From CAWJMD01 sp963700925 (GTDB lineage: Bacteria > Actinomycetota > Actinomycetes > Actinomycetales > CAWJMD01): 64,000 nt of DNA. The stretch lies in the NCBI GenBank assembly GCA_963700925.1, contig OY969553.1, forward strand, positions 1,736,001-1,800,000, given 5' to 3'. Both the position numbers and the translations under genes were made by a program. Below, piece after piece: positions 9,398 to 17,914 of the stretch; the first letter of the stretch is position 1; each line of letters starts with the position of its first letter. A model generated the notes under the pieces. That model was given only the letters and a program-made list of their open reading frames with translations. It was not told where the DNA came from and did no database searches.

Positions 9398-9814
9398 CTA
9401 CGACAGCGCCCGAGCCGCACCCGGGTCGCAGTCGTCGAGGAACGCGCGGCATCGCGTGCCCTCGTCGTCCTCACCGATTGCCGCGGCGGCGCGCCCGAGC
9501 GCGAACAGCGAACGCAGGAAGCCCTGGTTGGGAACGTGGTCCCACGGCACCGGCCCGTGCCCCTTCCAGCCCGCCCGCCGCAGCGCGTCGAGGCCCCGGT
9601 GATAGCCGACTCGGGCGTACGCGTACGACTCGATGACGGCGCGCCGCTCCCACGCCTCGTCGGCCAGCACTGCCCACGCCAGGCTCGCCGCGGGATGAGC
9701 GGCCGCCGCCTGCGCCGCGTCCTGACCACCGGCAAGCACCGAGGCGACGGCCACCTCCGGGCCCTCGGGAAGACGGGTGGGAGGCGGGCCACCGAGCAGG
9801 TTGTCGGATGTCAT
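9398..9814 (-). CDS. DUF3151 family protein
   Basis: 138 aa from the ATG at 9814. It matches the actinobacterial DUF3151 family in length and in its motif set (NLLGGPPPT at the start, AWAVLADEAW, YAYARVGYHRGLDALRRAGW, PNQGFLRSLFAL, RAFLDDCDP). The corresponding Mycobacterium tuberculosis gene (Rv0360c) lies between purA and fba, as here. Function unknown. It is divergent from the membrane protein gene at 9985. Confidence 0.85.
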   Translation of the reverse strand: MTSDNLLGGPPPTRLPEGPEVAVASVLAGGQDAAQAAAAHPAASLAWAVLADEAWERRAVIESYAYARVGYHRGLDALRRAGWKGHGPVPWDHVPNQGFLRSLFALGRAAAAIGEDDEGTRCRAFLDDCDPGAARALS

Positions 9815-9835
9815 GCCACCAGTCTTGCTGATCGG

Positions 9836-9860
9836 GGAACCTCGGACCCCTCGGGGGCGT
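9836..9860 (+). promoter_or_regulatory. Candidate ECF-sigma promoter (GGAACC-N16-CGT)
   Basis: GGAACC at 9836-9841, then 16 nt, then CGT at 9858-9860, in the gap upstream of the membrane protein gene at 9985 (leader of about 118 nt). It resembles the site before the ECF sigma operon at 6781, and the two downstream genes are paralogues, which supports shared control. Confidence 0.5.
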
Positions 9861-9984
9861 AGTGAGTCCACCAGAAGGGGAAAGCCGTGGGTGGGCAGCG
9901 CGGGCGCCCCCATCGCGAGACAACAGCAGCGACACTGGAGGGACTGCGACAGACTGGGGCGAAAGCCCCCCACCTGGAGGACAC

Positions 9985-10875
9985 ATGAGCGGCCCACCCG
10001 CGGACGCGACCCCCTCGCCCGGCGACCCGGACGGTGGCGGAGCCGCAGGCACGGGCAGCTCCACGACTCCGCAGCAGCGCCGTCGCCGCCTCCAGGTGGC
10101 TGCCGGTCTGCTGGCCCTCGCCGTGGTCGGCGGTGCCCTCGGCGTCGCCATCGCCATCGCCGCGAATGACGACGACCCGTCGACCGCTGAGACCACCCCG
10201 TCGGGCACCTCATCCTCGCCCGACACCAGCACGAGTGAGCCGACCACGCCGAGCGAAACAACGACGACCACGACCACCACGGCGCAGACGACCGCACCGG
10301 CGCCCGGGCCGACCACCATCCCCGCCGACCTGAGCCTGCCGCACGAGGGAGCTCCTGCCGACGGCGACTTCAGCGCCTGGGAGGAGGCCGACTGGTCGTA
10401 CGACCCGTGCTCGGCCCGGACGGCGGCGTACCCCTCGTTCGAGCGCGCCGGGCAGGCGCGACACATCGTGCAGACCGGACCGGAGTTCGAGGCGAGCGAG
10501 ACCCTCATCGTGATGCGGACGACGGCGGATGCCGAGGCGTTCATGGGCGAGCTGCGCGCCGCAGGGGCACCGTGCCCCGTCAACGACGCCGACGGGCCGA
10601 CCCGTGCGTCGATCACGCCGGTGGACGGCGACTGGGGCGACGGGTTCGTGCATGCCGTGGCCTACGAGTACCTCGATGCCCCTGGAACGACCGCGGCCTC
10701 GGCCTACCTGATGGCCGTCCGTCATGGGCGAGCCGTTGTGATGACCACTGTCGCAGGCGAGTTCGTCGCTCCGGTGCAGGGCGACCAGCCTGCTCCCGCA
10801 GCCGTCGAGGAGCTGCGCGCGACCCCGGACACGATCGCCTCGAAGCTGTGCATCTACACCGAGGAGGGCTGCTGA
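9985..10875 (+). CDS. Single-pass membrane protein, paralogue of the ECF sigma partner
   Basis: 296 aa, ATG with GGAGG 5 nt upstream. The cytoplasmic Pro/Gly-rich N-terminus is followed by one membrane segment (LLALAVVGGALGVAIAIAA), a Ser/Thr-rich linker of about 60 residues, and an extracellular domain of about 180 residues. That domain shares with 7325-8179 the block LPHEG, SYDPC, QTGPEFEASETLIV, a mid-domain Cys and a Cys-x8-Cys end (KLCIYTEEGC-type). It lacks the basic N-terminus of the sigma-linked copy. The STAS gene follows 2 nt downstream. Function unknown; probably an envelope sensor or effector. Confidence 0.75.
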   Translation: MSGPPADATPSPGDPDGGGAAGTGSSTTPQQRRRRLQVAAGLLALAVVGGALGVAIAIAANDDDPSTAETTPSGTSSSPDTSTSEPTTPSETTTTTTTTAQTTAPAPGPTTIPADLSLPHEGAPADGDFSAWEEADWSYDPCSARTAAYPSFERAGQARHIVQTGPEFEASETLIVMRTTADAEAFMGELRAAGAPCPVNDADGPTRASITPVDGDWGDGFVHAVAYEYLDAPGTTAASAYLMAVRHGRAVVMTTVAGEFVAPVQGDQPAPAAVEELRATPDTIASKLCIYTEEGC

Positions 10876-10877
10876 GC

Positions 10878-11240
10878 GTGCTGGAGATCTCGACGTCGCC
10901 GAACACCACCACCATCACCGTCATCGGCGACCTCGACGCCACCATGCGCGAGCAGTTCCCGGAGATGACGGCACGCGTGTCGGGGCTGGGACGCCAGCTG
11001 CTCGTGCTCGACCTGTGCCGGCTCGACTTCCTCGACTCGACCGGTGCCGCGTTCATCACCGCGGTCACCGAGAGCACCACGCGCGGAGGAGGGGTGAGCA
11101 TGCTGCGCGGAGCCGACGAGCAGGCGCGCTTCGTGCTCCATGTCTGCGGGATCCTGGACGCGTTCCGCATCGACGAGGACCACTCGTGCGACGGGCTGGA
11201 AGACGAGAGCGACGACCAGGTCTCAGCCGCGACCGGCTGA
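10878..11240 (+). CDS. STAS-domain anti-anti-sigma factor
   Basis: 120 aa from a GTG 2 nt after the preceding stop, with GAGGAGGG as ribosome site. STAS fold: the N-terminal ITVIGDLDA strand, LLVLDLCRLDFLDSTGAAF with the phosphorylatable Ser of DSTG, then the GVSMLRG strand. In partner switching an unphosphorylated STAS protein sequesters an anti-sigma kinase. The convergent neighbour, whose 3' end overlaps it by 18 nt, encodes both a PP2C phosphatase and a GHKL kinase domain that could act on it. Confidence 0.85.
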   Translation: MLEISTSPNTTTITVIGDLDATMREQFPEMTARVSGLGRQLLVLDLCRLDFLDSTGAAFITAVTESTTRGGGVSMLRGADEQARFVLHVCGILDAFRIDEDHSCDGLEDESDDQVSAATG

Positions 11241-13001
11241 CCGCGGCTCCCTCACCCTCGCCCAGACGATCTTCGACGAGCCCTCGGGGCGCCAGCCCCA
11301 CTCCGCGAACGTCGCGACGATCGTCATGCCGAAACCACCGGTGCGCCCCGCGTGCCCGTCGACCTGCTCGGGCGGCATCGGGTTGGCGTCCTCGACCTCG
11401 ATCAGCAGCCCGTCGTCCTCGCGCAGCCGAAGGCCAACCGGGCCGTACCCGTGCAGCACGGCGTTGGCCACCAGCTCGGAGACGGCCAGCTCGGCCTCCC
11501 GCGCCACGTCGAGCCCCCACAGCTCGCACACCTGCAGGGTCAGGGCGCGAGCGCGTGGGATGGACGACGACTCACCCGGCAGCTGCCATCGACGCAGGCG
11601 CTGGCCCGTCCCCGCCACCGTCAGGTGACCCGGCACGGGCACGCGCACCACGACGAGCGCGAGGTCGTCCTCGGGAAAGTCGCCGAGAGCTGCGAGCAGC
11701 CGCTCCCCCACGCCGGCGGCGTCGACGTCCTCGAGCGCCGAGCAGACCTCGAGCAGCTGCTCCAGCCCGGCTTTCATCGGACGGGCGCGCCGCTCGATCA
11801 GCCCGTCGGTGTAGAGCACCAGCACGTCGCCAGGGTGGAGGAGCCGCACCGGTGACTCGCGCGGGCCGGTGGCGTGGCCGACCATCGGCCCGCCCTCGTC
11901 CATCAAAGCGTCGGCCTGCCCGTCGTGGACGACGATCGGCGGCAGGTGACCGGCGCGCGTCCACGCCATCTCCCAGACGCCGTCGCCGACGTCGGTGAGC
12001 GTTGCGTAGACCATGCTCGCGCTGCGGGAGATGCGCATGCCCCCGACCAGCTGGTCGACGCGCATCAGCACCGGGCCGGGCTCCTCCCCGTCCGCCGCAT
12101 AGGCACGCACCACCGAGCGCAGCTGGCCCATCGCCGACGCGGCCTCGATGTCGTGCCCCACGACGTCGCCGATGACCACGCCCACCGCCCCGTCCCCGAG
12201 CCGCATCAGGTCGTACCAGTCCCCGCCGATCTGAGCGTGCTCGGTGCCGGGGGCGTAGTACGACCACACGTCCAGCCCGGGCAACGTGGTGAGCTCGGGA
12301 AGCATGCTGCGCTGCAGCGTCTCGGCGACCACGTGCTCGCGCGCGTAGAGCCGGGCGTTGTCGAGCGAGAGGCCGACCCGGCGCGCCACCTCACCGAGCA
12401 GGTCGACGTCGTCGGCGTCGAGGGGTAGCTCCGGCACCCCGAGCAGCAGCACACCACGGACGCCCCGCCGTCCCGGCGCAGCCAGAGCCAGCCACTGACC
12501 GCCGTCCGTCTCGAGCTGCTCGGCGACCCACCGGGTGAGCGTGCCCTCGGCGTACGCGCCTGGCGCCGGGTCGAGCTCGACGAGGGAGTGGTGCACCCGT
12601 GAGCGCAGGTCCAGGAGGGGGTCATCGGCCTCGGCATCGGGCCTGACCGGCGTGAACCCCGACCGGTACTTCTCGGCCGGACGGAGTCCGACCCCGGCCG
12701 CCGCCGACACCTCGACCTCCTCGTCGACCTCGAGGACCGCGCACCACGTGACCGGACCCTGGGGGCTCTCCACGAGCACCTCGGCCAGCCGCTGCAGTGC
12801 CACGCGCGGCTCGATCTCGGTCATCGCCTGGCCGACGTCAGCCAGCAGCGCGAGCCGCGAGCGGGCGCGCCGCTCGCTCGCGAGCAGCTCCTCCAGCACG
12901 CGGTTGCGAGACGCCGTCGCGCCGGGCGTCGCGCCCAGATCGGCAGCCGCCGCGTCAGTCTCCGAGTTCTCGGGTCCCGGATTCACCAATGGTGCGACCA
13001 T
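11223..13001 (-). CDS. GAF - PP2C (SpoIIE) phosphatase - GHKL ATPase fusion
   Basis: 592 aa. A GAF-like sensor region (about residues 45-215) is followed by a SpoIIE/RsbU-type PP2C phosphatase (about 225-445) with metal-binding GGDWYDLMRLGDG, VVIGDVVGHDIEAA and YTDGLIERR, and then a C-terminal HATPase_c anti-sigma kinase (about 460-592) with ELVANAVLHG (N box) and GGFGMTIV (G box). One protein thus holds both the dephosphorylating and phosphorylating activities of a partner-switching module; the STAS proteins on either side are likely substrates. No membrane segment was seen. Confidence 0.88.
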   Translation of the reverse strand: MVAPLVNPGPENSETDAAAADLGATPGATASRNRVLEELLASERRARSRLALLADVGQAMTEIEPRVALQRLAEVLVESPQGPVTWCAVLEVDEEVEVSAAAGVGLRPAEKYRSGFTPVRPDAEADDPLLDLRSRVHHSLVELDPAPGAYAEGTLTRWVAEQLETDGGQWLALAAPGRRGVRGVLLLGVPELPLDADDVDLLGEVARRVGLSLDNARLYAREHVVAETLQRSMLPELTTLPGLDVWSYYAPGTEHAQIGGDWYDLMRLGDGAVGVVIGDVVGHDIEAASAMGQLRSVVRAYAADGEEPGPVLMRVDQLVGGMRISRSASMVYATLTDVGDGVWEMAWTRAGHLPPIVVHDGQADALMDEGGPMVGHATGPRESPVRLLHPGDVLVLYTDGLIERRARPMKAGLEQLLEVCSALEDVDAAGVGERLLAALGDFPEDDLALVVVRVPVPGHLTVAGTGQRLRRWQLPGESSSIPRARALTLQVCELWGLDVAREAELAVSELVANAVLHGYGPVGLRLREDDGLLIEVEDANPMPPEQVDGHAGRTGGFGMTIVATFAEWGWRPEGSSKIVWARVREPRSAGRG

Positions 13002-13059
13002 CCCCTAGGGTGCGAATCGACGTTCCCCCTGCCGCTACTTCTGAGCCGGAAGGTTGCTC

Positions 13060-13476
13060 GTGAGCGACGCTAACAGCACGACACAGAGTGGCGAGGCGAC
13101 GCGTCCCCCCGCACCTCGAGCGGCCGAGCCGGGCGCCGTACACGTACTCCTCGGGGGCAACACGACACGGGTGGTCCTGTCGGGTGACATCGACGCGGAG
13201 CTGGCCCCGTACCTGGTCGAGGCTGCCGCCGAGGTCATCGAGGCCGGCCAGCCCGTGGAGGTCGACACCCGGCACGTGACGTTCATGGACTCGACCGGCG
13301 TGGCGTTCCTGGCACGGCTGGCGGCCGCCTCGACGCAGCCGCCCGTCGTCCTGTCGCCGCCCGAGGAGGTGCGCTTCCTGCTCGAGATCACGCGCATCGG
13401 CGACCTGGTCGAGATCAACGACCGCGAACAGAGCAGCGACAGCGAGCTGGCCGACCCGGCTACGCCTTCCGCCTAG
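13060..13476 (+). CDS. STAS-domain anti-anti-sigma factor
   Basis: 138 aa. The GTG at 13060 has GGAAGG 6 nt upstream; a TTG at 13054 is in frame but overlaps that site. The STAS core is RVVLSGDIDAELAPYLVEAA and VDTRHVTFMDSTGVAFLARL, with Ser in DSTG. About 30 hydrophilic residues precede it and a Ser/Asp-rich tail follows. It is divergent from the PP2C/ATPase gene (58-nt gap), so the two may share control, and it overlaps the convergent fbaA stop by 4 nt. Confidence 0.85.
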   Translation: MSDANSTTQSGEATRPPAPRAAEPGAVHVLLGGNTTRVVLSGDIDAELAPYLVEAAAEVIEAGQPVEVDTRHVTFMDSTGVAFLARLAAASTQPPVVLSPPEEVRFLLEITRIGDLVEINDREQSSDSELADPATPSA

Positions 13477-14501
13477 AGCTTCTGGCCCGCTGACCGCAGG
13501 TTCTCGCACGCCTCGACGACGCGCGCGGCCAGGCCGGCCTCGGCTGCCTTGCCCCAGGCGCGCGGGTCGTACTGCTTCTTGTTGCCGACCTCGCCGTCGA
13601 CCTTCAGCACTCCCGCGTAGTTCGTGAACATGTGCTCGACGACCGGACGGGTGAAGGCGTACTGGGTGTCGGTGTCGACGTTCATCTTGACCACGCCGTA
13701 GTCGACAGCGGCGCCGATCTCCTCGGCAGTCGAACCGGACCCGCCGTGGAACACCAGGGCGAAGGGCTTCGCGCCGTCGTCCAGGCCGAGCTCCTTCGCT
13801 GCCGCGGCCTGGGCCTGCTGGAGGATCTCGGGACGGAGCTTCACGTTGCCGGGCTTGTAGACGCCGTGCACGTTGCCGAACGTGAGAGCCGCCAGGTAGC
13901 GCCCGTTCTCGCCGGCGCCGAGTGCCTTGATCGTGTCGATCGCGTCCTGGGGTGTCGTGTAGAGCTGCTCGTTGATCTCGTTGGCGACGCCGTCCTCCTC
14001 GCCGCCGACGACGCCGACCTCGATCTCGAGCACGACGTTGGCCGCGGCGCACTTCTCGAGGAGCTCGCGGGCGATCACGAGGTTCTCGTCGAGCGGCACG
14101 GCCGACCCGTCCCACATGTGCGACTGGAACAGGGGGTTGCCGCCCTTCGCGACGCGCTCGGCGCTCAGCGCCAGCAGCGGCCGCACGAACCCGTCCAGCT
14201 TGTCCTTCGGGCAGTGGTCGGTGTGCAGCGCGATGTTGACGTCGTACGACTTCGCGACGACCTGCGCGTACTCGGCCAGCGCGACGGACCCGCTGACCAT
14301 GTCCTTGATCGTCGGCCCCGAGAGGTACTCGGCGCCGCCGGTCGACACCTGCACGATGCCGTCGCTGCCGGCCTCCGCGAAGCCGCGGATCGCCGCGTTG
14401 AGCGTCTGTGAGCTGGTCACGTTGATCGCCGGGTAGGCGAAGGACTTGTCCTTCGCGCGGTCGAGCATCTGCGCGTAGACCTCGGGCGTGGCGATGGGCA
14501 T
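13473..14501 (-). CDS. fbaA: Class II fructose-bisphosphate aldolase
   Basis: 342 aa, full length. It cleaves fructose-1,6-bisphosphate in glycolysis and runs in reverse in gluconeogenesis. Class II zinc-enzyme motifs are ALHTDHCPKDKLDGF (zinc His and catalytic Asp), LEIEVGVVGGEEDGV, FGNVHGVYKPGNV (zinc His) and VFHGGSGS (zinc His and phosphate binding). The ATG has a GGAG-rich ribosome site. Its position beyond purA and DUF3151 parallels Mycobacterium. Confidence 0.97.
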   Translation of the reverse strand: MPIATPEVYAQMLDRAKDKSFAYPAINVTSSQTLNAAIRGFAEAGSDGIVQVSTGGAEYLSGPTIKDMVSGSVALAEYAQVVAKSYDVNIALHTDHCPKDKLDGFVRPLLALSAERVAKGGNPLFQSHMWDGSAVPLDENLVIARELLEKCAAANVVLEIEVGVVGGEEDGVANEINEQLYTTPQDAIDTIKALGAGENGRYLAALTFGNVHGVYKPGNVKLRPEILQQAQAAAAKELGLDDGAKPFALVFHGGSGSTAEEIGAAVDYGVVKMNVDTDTQYAFTRPVVEHMFTNYAGVLKVDGEVGNKKQYDPRAWGKAAEAGLAARVVEACENLRSAGQKL

Positions 14502-14657
14502 GGAGTGCTCCTGCTGAGGGTCGGACGTGGGTCGGGCCGATGACAGTGTCCGATCCTGCCACGCAGCGCCCCGGCGCGATCATCGCGTCGCATGCTGGGA
14601 CGGACGGCCCTCGCTCACCACCGAGGACTGTCGGTGGCGAGGGGGAGGCTCGACCCC

Positions 14658-14834
14658 GTGACTGAGCACGCGGTCGAGGCGTTCGACATCGACACGGACC
14701 CGCAGTCGGCGGCGCCTTCCGACCCGCCGGACGAGGCGGATCCGCCGCCCCCGTGTGCCGGCGAGCAGTGTGCCGGCGAGCGGAGGCGACCCGGTAGGCG
14801 TTACCCGTTGCGGTGGCATCTCGACCGGCGGTGA
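14658..14834 (+). CDS. Hypothetical small acidic/proline-rich protein
   Basis: 58 aa from a GTG with GGGGGAGG upstream. The first half is acidic and Pro-rich (DPPDEADPPPP), then CAGEQCAGE, then a very basic tail ending RWHLDRR. No family recognised. It may be real, a remnant, or chance; the ribosome site is the main support. The following 158 nt to the flavoprotein stop hold nothing recognisable. Confidence 0.35.
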   Translation: MTEHAVEAFDIDTDPQSAAPSDPPDEADPPPPCAGEQCAGERRRPGRRYPLRWHLDRR

Positions 14835-14992
14835 CCGTCCCCGGTGCTCAGGTTGCGGAGCGGTGCCTGCCGTGGCGACGGGTGGTCGCGGAGTCGGACA
14901 CCACGACGCCGTCGCTCAGCTCGACCACGCCCCTGCGCGCCTTCCCCAACCGAGACTCACACGTACCGGCCGCACTTCGCACACACGCGAGG

Positions 14993-16411
14993 TCACAGTT
15001 GGGTCGCGAGCTTGCGGCACGCGATGTGCAGCGGGTCCCAGGTAGGCGAGAACGGCGGGGCATACGCGAGGTCGAGCTGTGACACCTGTTCGGCGGTCAT
15101 CCCCGCGGCCAAGGCCGTCGCCACGACGTCGATCCGCTTGCCTGCCCCCCGTCCGCCCGTGATCTGGCAGCCCAGCAGCCGACCCGACCCGCGCTCGCCG
15201 AGCACCCAGACGCTGATCGGGTCGGCCTCGGGCATGTAGCCGGCAGCGGTCGACGACTCGATGCGTATCGCCGTGCTGTCGAGACCGAGCCGAGCGGCCC
15301 ACTCGGGCATCAGACCGACGCGGGCCACCTCGACCGCGCCGGCCCGCGTGATCGCGGTGCCGACCGACCCGTGGAACCGGGCGTCGCCACCGCCGATGTT
15401 CGTGCCGGCGACGCGACCCGCCTTGCTCGCGTGGGTGCCGAGCGGCACGAACCACGGCTCACCGAGCAACAGGTCGTGCACCGCGCAGCAGTCGCCCGCC
15501 GCCCACACGCCGTCGCCGACCCGCTGATGGTCGTCGGGCACCAACGCGCCACCCGCCCCTCCGGCGCCCACCGAGAGCCCCGCGTCGGTCGCCAGCTGCA
15601 CGCGAGGACTCACGCCGACACCGACCGCCACCACGTCGGCCGGGAACTCGCTGCCGTCGACGCAGGCGATGCCGACCCGACCGTCACGGCCGGCCTCGAG
15701 ACCGCAGACCTCAGTGCCGGTCCGCACGTCGACGCCGAGCTCGCGCAGCCCAGCAGCGACCGCGTCCGCCATCTCCGGCACCAGGCTCGCACTCATCATG
15801 TGCTCGCCGCGGGTGACCAGCATCGTGCGGATTCCCTTGCGCGCGAACGTCTCTGCGGTCTCCACCCCGATGTAGCCGCCCCCGACGACCAGGGCGCTCG
15901 CAGGCCGGTCGGCGATCAGCCGGCGCCAGGTCTCCCCGTCGTCAATGGTGTGGACCGGCAGCACCCCGCGCGGCGGTGGCGAGCCGGGGCCGGACGAGCG
16001 CGCCCACTCGGGCAGCACCGGCTCGGCACCGGTCGCGATCATCACCTCGTCGAAACCGAGAGTCAGGGTCCGCTCGCCCTCGTGGTCGCGGACCTCAGCG
16101 GTGCCCGCCGCCAGGTCGAGGGCGACAGCCTCGTGCCGCATCCGCAGGTCAACGCCGCGCTCGCGATGCTGGGTCGCCGTCCGGGCGATCAGGTCGTCTC
16201 CCGATTCGACGTCGCCGGCCATCCAGTACGGAATGCCGCAGGCGCTGTACGAGGTGTGCCCGCTCGACTCGACGGCCACCACCTCGAGGTCACGACCGTT
16301 GGCCTTCGCCGTCCGCAGTGCCTGGTGGGCCGCGGACATGCCCGCCGCGTCGGCGCCCACTACGAGCAGGCGCGTGCGGCCTGACGCACGGGCGCTGGAA
16401 GCCTCAGGCAC
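14993..16411 (-). CDS. FAD/NAD(P)-dependent disulfide reductase (CoA-disulfide reductase / NADH oxidase type)
   Basis: 472 aa from the GTG at 16411, which overlaps the preceding stop by 8 nt. The FAD-binding strand is RLLVVGADAAGMSAA; the redox-active single Cys is in SYSACGIPYWMAG, the hallmark of the CoADR/Nox group; the NAD(P) Rossmann motif is ALVVGGGYIGVETAE; the second FAD motif is GVWAAGDCCAV. A pyridine-nucleotide dimerisation domain follows (about residues 345-470). It likely reduces a low-molecular-weight disulfide or oxygen using NAD(P)H; the substrate cannot be told from sequence. Confidence 0.85.
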   Translation of the reverse strand: MPEASSARASGRTRLLVVGADAAGMSAAHQALRTAKANGRDLEVVAVESSGHTSYSACGIPYWMAGDVESGDDLIARTATQHRERGVDLRMRHEAVALDLAAGTAEVRDHEGERTLTLGFDEVMIATGAEPVLPEWARSSGPGSPPPRGVLPVHTIDDGETWRRLIADRPASALVVGGGYIGVETAETFARKGIRTMLVTRGEHMMSASLVPEMADAVAAGLRELGVDVRTGTEVCGLEAGRDGRVGIACVDGSEFPADVVAVGVGVSPRVQLATDAGLSVGAGGAGGALVPDDHQRVGDGVWAAGDCCAVHDLLLGEPWFVPLGTHASKAGRVAGTNIGGGDARFHGSVGTAITRAGAVEVARVGLMPEWAARLGLDSTAIRIESSTAAGYMPEADPISVWVLGERGSGRLLGCQITGGRGAGKRIDVVATALAAGMTAEQVSQLDLAYAPPFSPTWDPLHIACRKLATQL

Positions 16412-16709
16412 GACCCTCGTCCGCGCGAACGGCCTTGTCCGCCTTACCGACCCCCTCACCCTCCTTGATGTCGCGGTCGTCGGGCGGGCGGACGTCGTGG
16501 AACGCGTCGGTGACGACGATGCGGCCCGCGGCGATCTCCGAGGCGGTGTCGTCGAGCCACTTCTTCGCACCGGTGTCGAGGCCCTCCCGATGCATCAGCT
16601 CCTCGAGGTGAGCGCGGATCGCCTGCGGGTCTTCGCCTCGCTGCTCGCGTGCCAGCCGGTCGATGATCTGCTGCAGCACGTCCATGTCGCGGCGATGGTC
16701 GTCAGTCAT
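16404..16709 (-). CDS. Hypothetical protein coupled to the flavin reductase gene
   Basis: 101 aa, charged, no Cys and no membrane segment. The first half is helical (DVLQQIIDRLAREQ, AIRAHLEELMHREGL) and the C-terminal third is Asp/Lys-rich and probably disordered. Its stop overlaps the GTG of the flavoprotein gene by 8 nt, so they are likely co-translated and may act together. No family recognised. Confidence 0.65.
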   Translation of the reverse strand: MTDDHRRDMDVLQQIIDRLAREQRGEDPQAIRAHLEELMHREGLDTGAKKWLDDTASEIAAGRIVVTDAFHDVRPPDDRDIKEGEGVGKADKAVRADEGRA

Positions 16710-16765
16710 TCGTCCAGACTGCCCCCGAGAGCGTTGTCGCGCACCCGGGCGTACGGTCGACCGCC

Positions 16766-17260
16766 ATGGACGAACGAGGCACCGAGGAGGCTCGGGGCGA
16801 GGACGGCCGCAACGAGAGCCCGGAGCAGAAGGCCGACCGCAACTGGAACGAGCTGCTGCAGGAGCTGCGCGTCGCGCAGACCGGCGTGCAGATCCTGACG
16901 GGCTTCCTGCTGACCCTTCCGTTCCAGCAACGCTTCGAGCGGCTGGACGCCTTCGAGGTCGGCACGTTCCTCGTGGTGGTGCTGGTCGCGGCGATTGCCA
17001 CCGGCCTGCTGATCGCGCCGGTCAGCCTGCACCGTGCGCTTTTTGGTCGCCGGCGCAAGAACGAGACGGTGGCTGTGGCGCACCGCCTTGCGCAGTTCGG
17101 TCTGGTCGCTCTCCTCCTGGCGGTGGCCGGGGTGGTCCTCCTGGTGTTCAGCGTCGTGGTCGGACGGCCCGAGGCGGTGGCCGTGTCGGCAGCTGTGCTG
17201 GTCGGGCTGGCGGCCCTGTGGGGGGTGCTGCCGCTGGTGGTGCGGGCGCGTCGGGCCTGA
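16766..17260 (+). CDS. DUF6328 family membrane protein
   Basis: 164 aa. NWNELLQELRVAQTGVQILTGFLL followed by PFQQRF is the DUF6328 signature. Four membrane segments: about residues 46-60, 74-95, 114-135 and 140-160. The acidic N-terminus is cytoplasmic. It is divergent from the hypothetical gene at 16404-16709. Function unknown. Confidence 0.75.
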   Translation: MDERGTEEARGEDGRNESPEQKADRNWNELLQELRVAQTGVQILTGFLLTLPFQQRFERLDAFEVGTFLVVVLVAAIATGLLIAPVSLHRALFGRRRKNETVAVAHRLAQFGLVALLLAVAGVVLLVFSVVVGRPEAVAVSAAVLVGLAALWGVLPLVVRARRA

Positions 17261-17331
17261 GGGCACTGGCGGGCACCCCGTATCAGCGCGCCGCCGTGGC
17301 GGACGGACGGCAGAGGTGTACACCGAGAAGC

Positions 17332-17898
17332 GTGCCCGACCGACGTCCGTCCGACCTTGCTCCAGTCCCGGCCCGCGCCCCCGGCTCCACCCTTGAAGAC
17401 GTGCGCGGGCTGGCGACAGCGACACGGGGCCGCACCGGACGGCGCGTGCTGCTCGCGGCGATGGCCGTGGTCGTCGCGCTCGGCGCCACCGGCTTCACGG
17501 GCCTGCAGACTCGGGAGGCCAGCGCGTCCGGAGGCGGGTACCGGATGGAGCTGCTCTACCCGCGCATCGCCCGAGCCGGGCTCGACATCACCTGGCGCGT
17601 CACCGTGGAACGGCCGGGTGGCTTCCCACCCCAGCGGTCGATCGTGCTCGCCGTCACCGGTGACTACTTCGACATCTTCGAGACGCAGGGCTTCTACCCG
17701 CAACCGGACGCCGAGACGCGCGACTCGCACTGGCGTTACATCGAGTTCACTCCGCAGGACGGGGCCGACACGCTCGTCGTGGACTTCGACACGTACGTGC
17801 AGCCTGCCGCGCAGCGCGGCCGTGACGCGACCGTCCGGCTGCTCGTGGACGACGTCGAGCAGGCCCGGATCTCCTACTCGACACTCCTACTGCCGTAA
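17332..17898 (+). CDS. Hypothetical single-pass membrane protein, upstream of the DUF421 gene
   Basis: 188 aa from the GTG at 17332 (weak GAGAAG site). A cytoplasmic N-terminus of about 40 residues, one membrane segment (VLLAAMAVVVALGATGF), then an extracellular beta-rich domain (LDITWRVTVERPGGF, IVLAVTGDYFDIFETQGFYP). The gene 16 nt downstream encodes a DUF421 protein; in other actinobacteria a similar pair occurs and is likely a two-gene operon. No catalytic motif seen. Confidence 0.7.
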   Translation: MPDRRPSDLAPVPARAPGSTLEDVRGLATATRGRTGRRVLLAAMAVVVALGATGFTGLQTREASASGGGYRMELLYPRIARAGLDITWRVTVERPGGFPPQRSIVLAVTGDYFDIFETQGFYPQPDAETRDSHWRYIEFTPQDGADTLVVDFDTYVQPAAQRGRDATVRLLVDDVEQARISYSTLLLP

Positions 17899-17914
17899 AG
17901 GGAAGGAGCCGACC

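Noticed and set aside
14848..15063. Minus-strand frame downstream of the flavoprotein gene
   Set aside because: It overlaps the certain flavoprotein gene out of frame, has no ribosome site and no family match.
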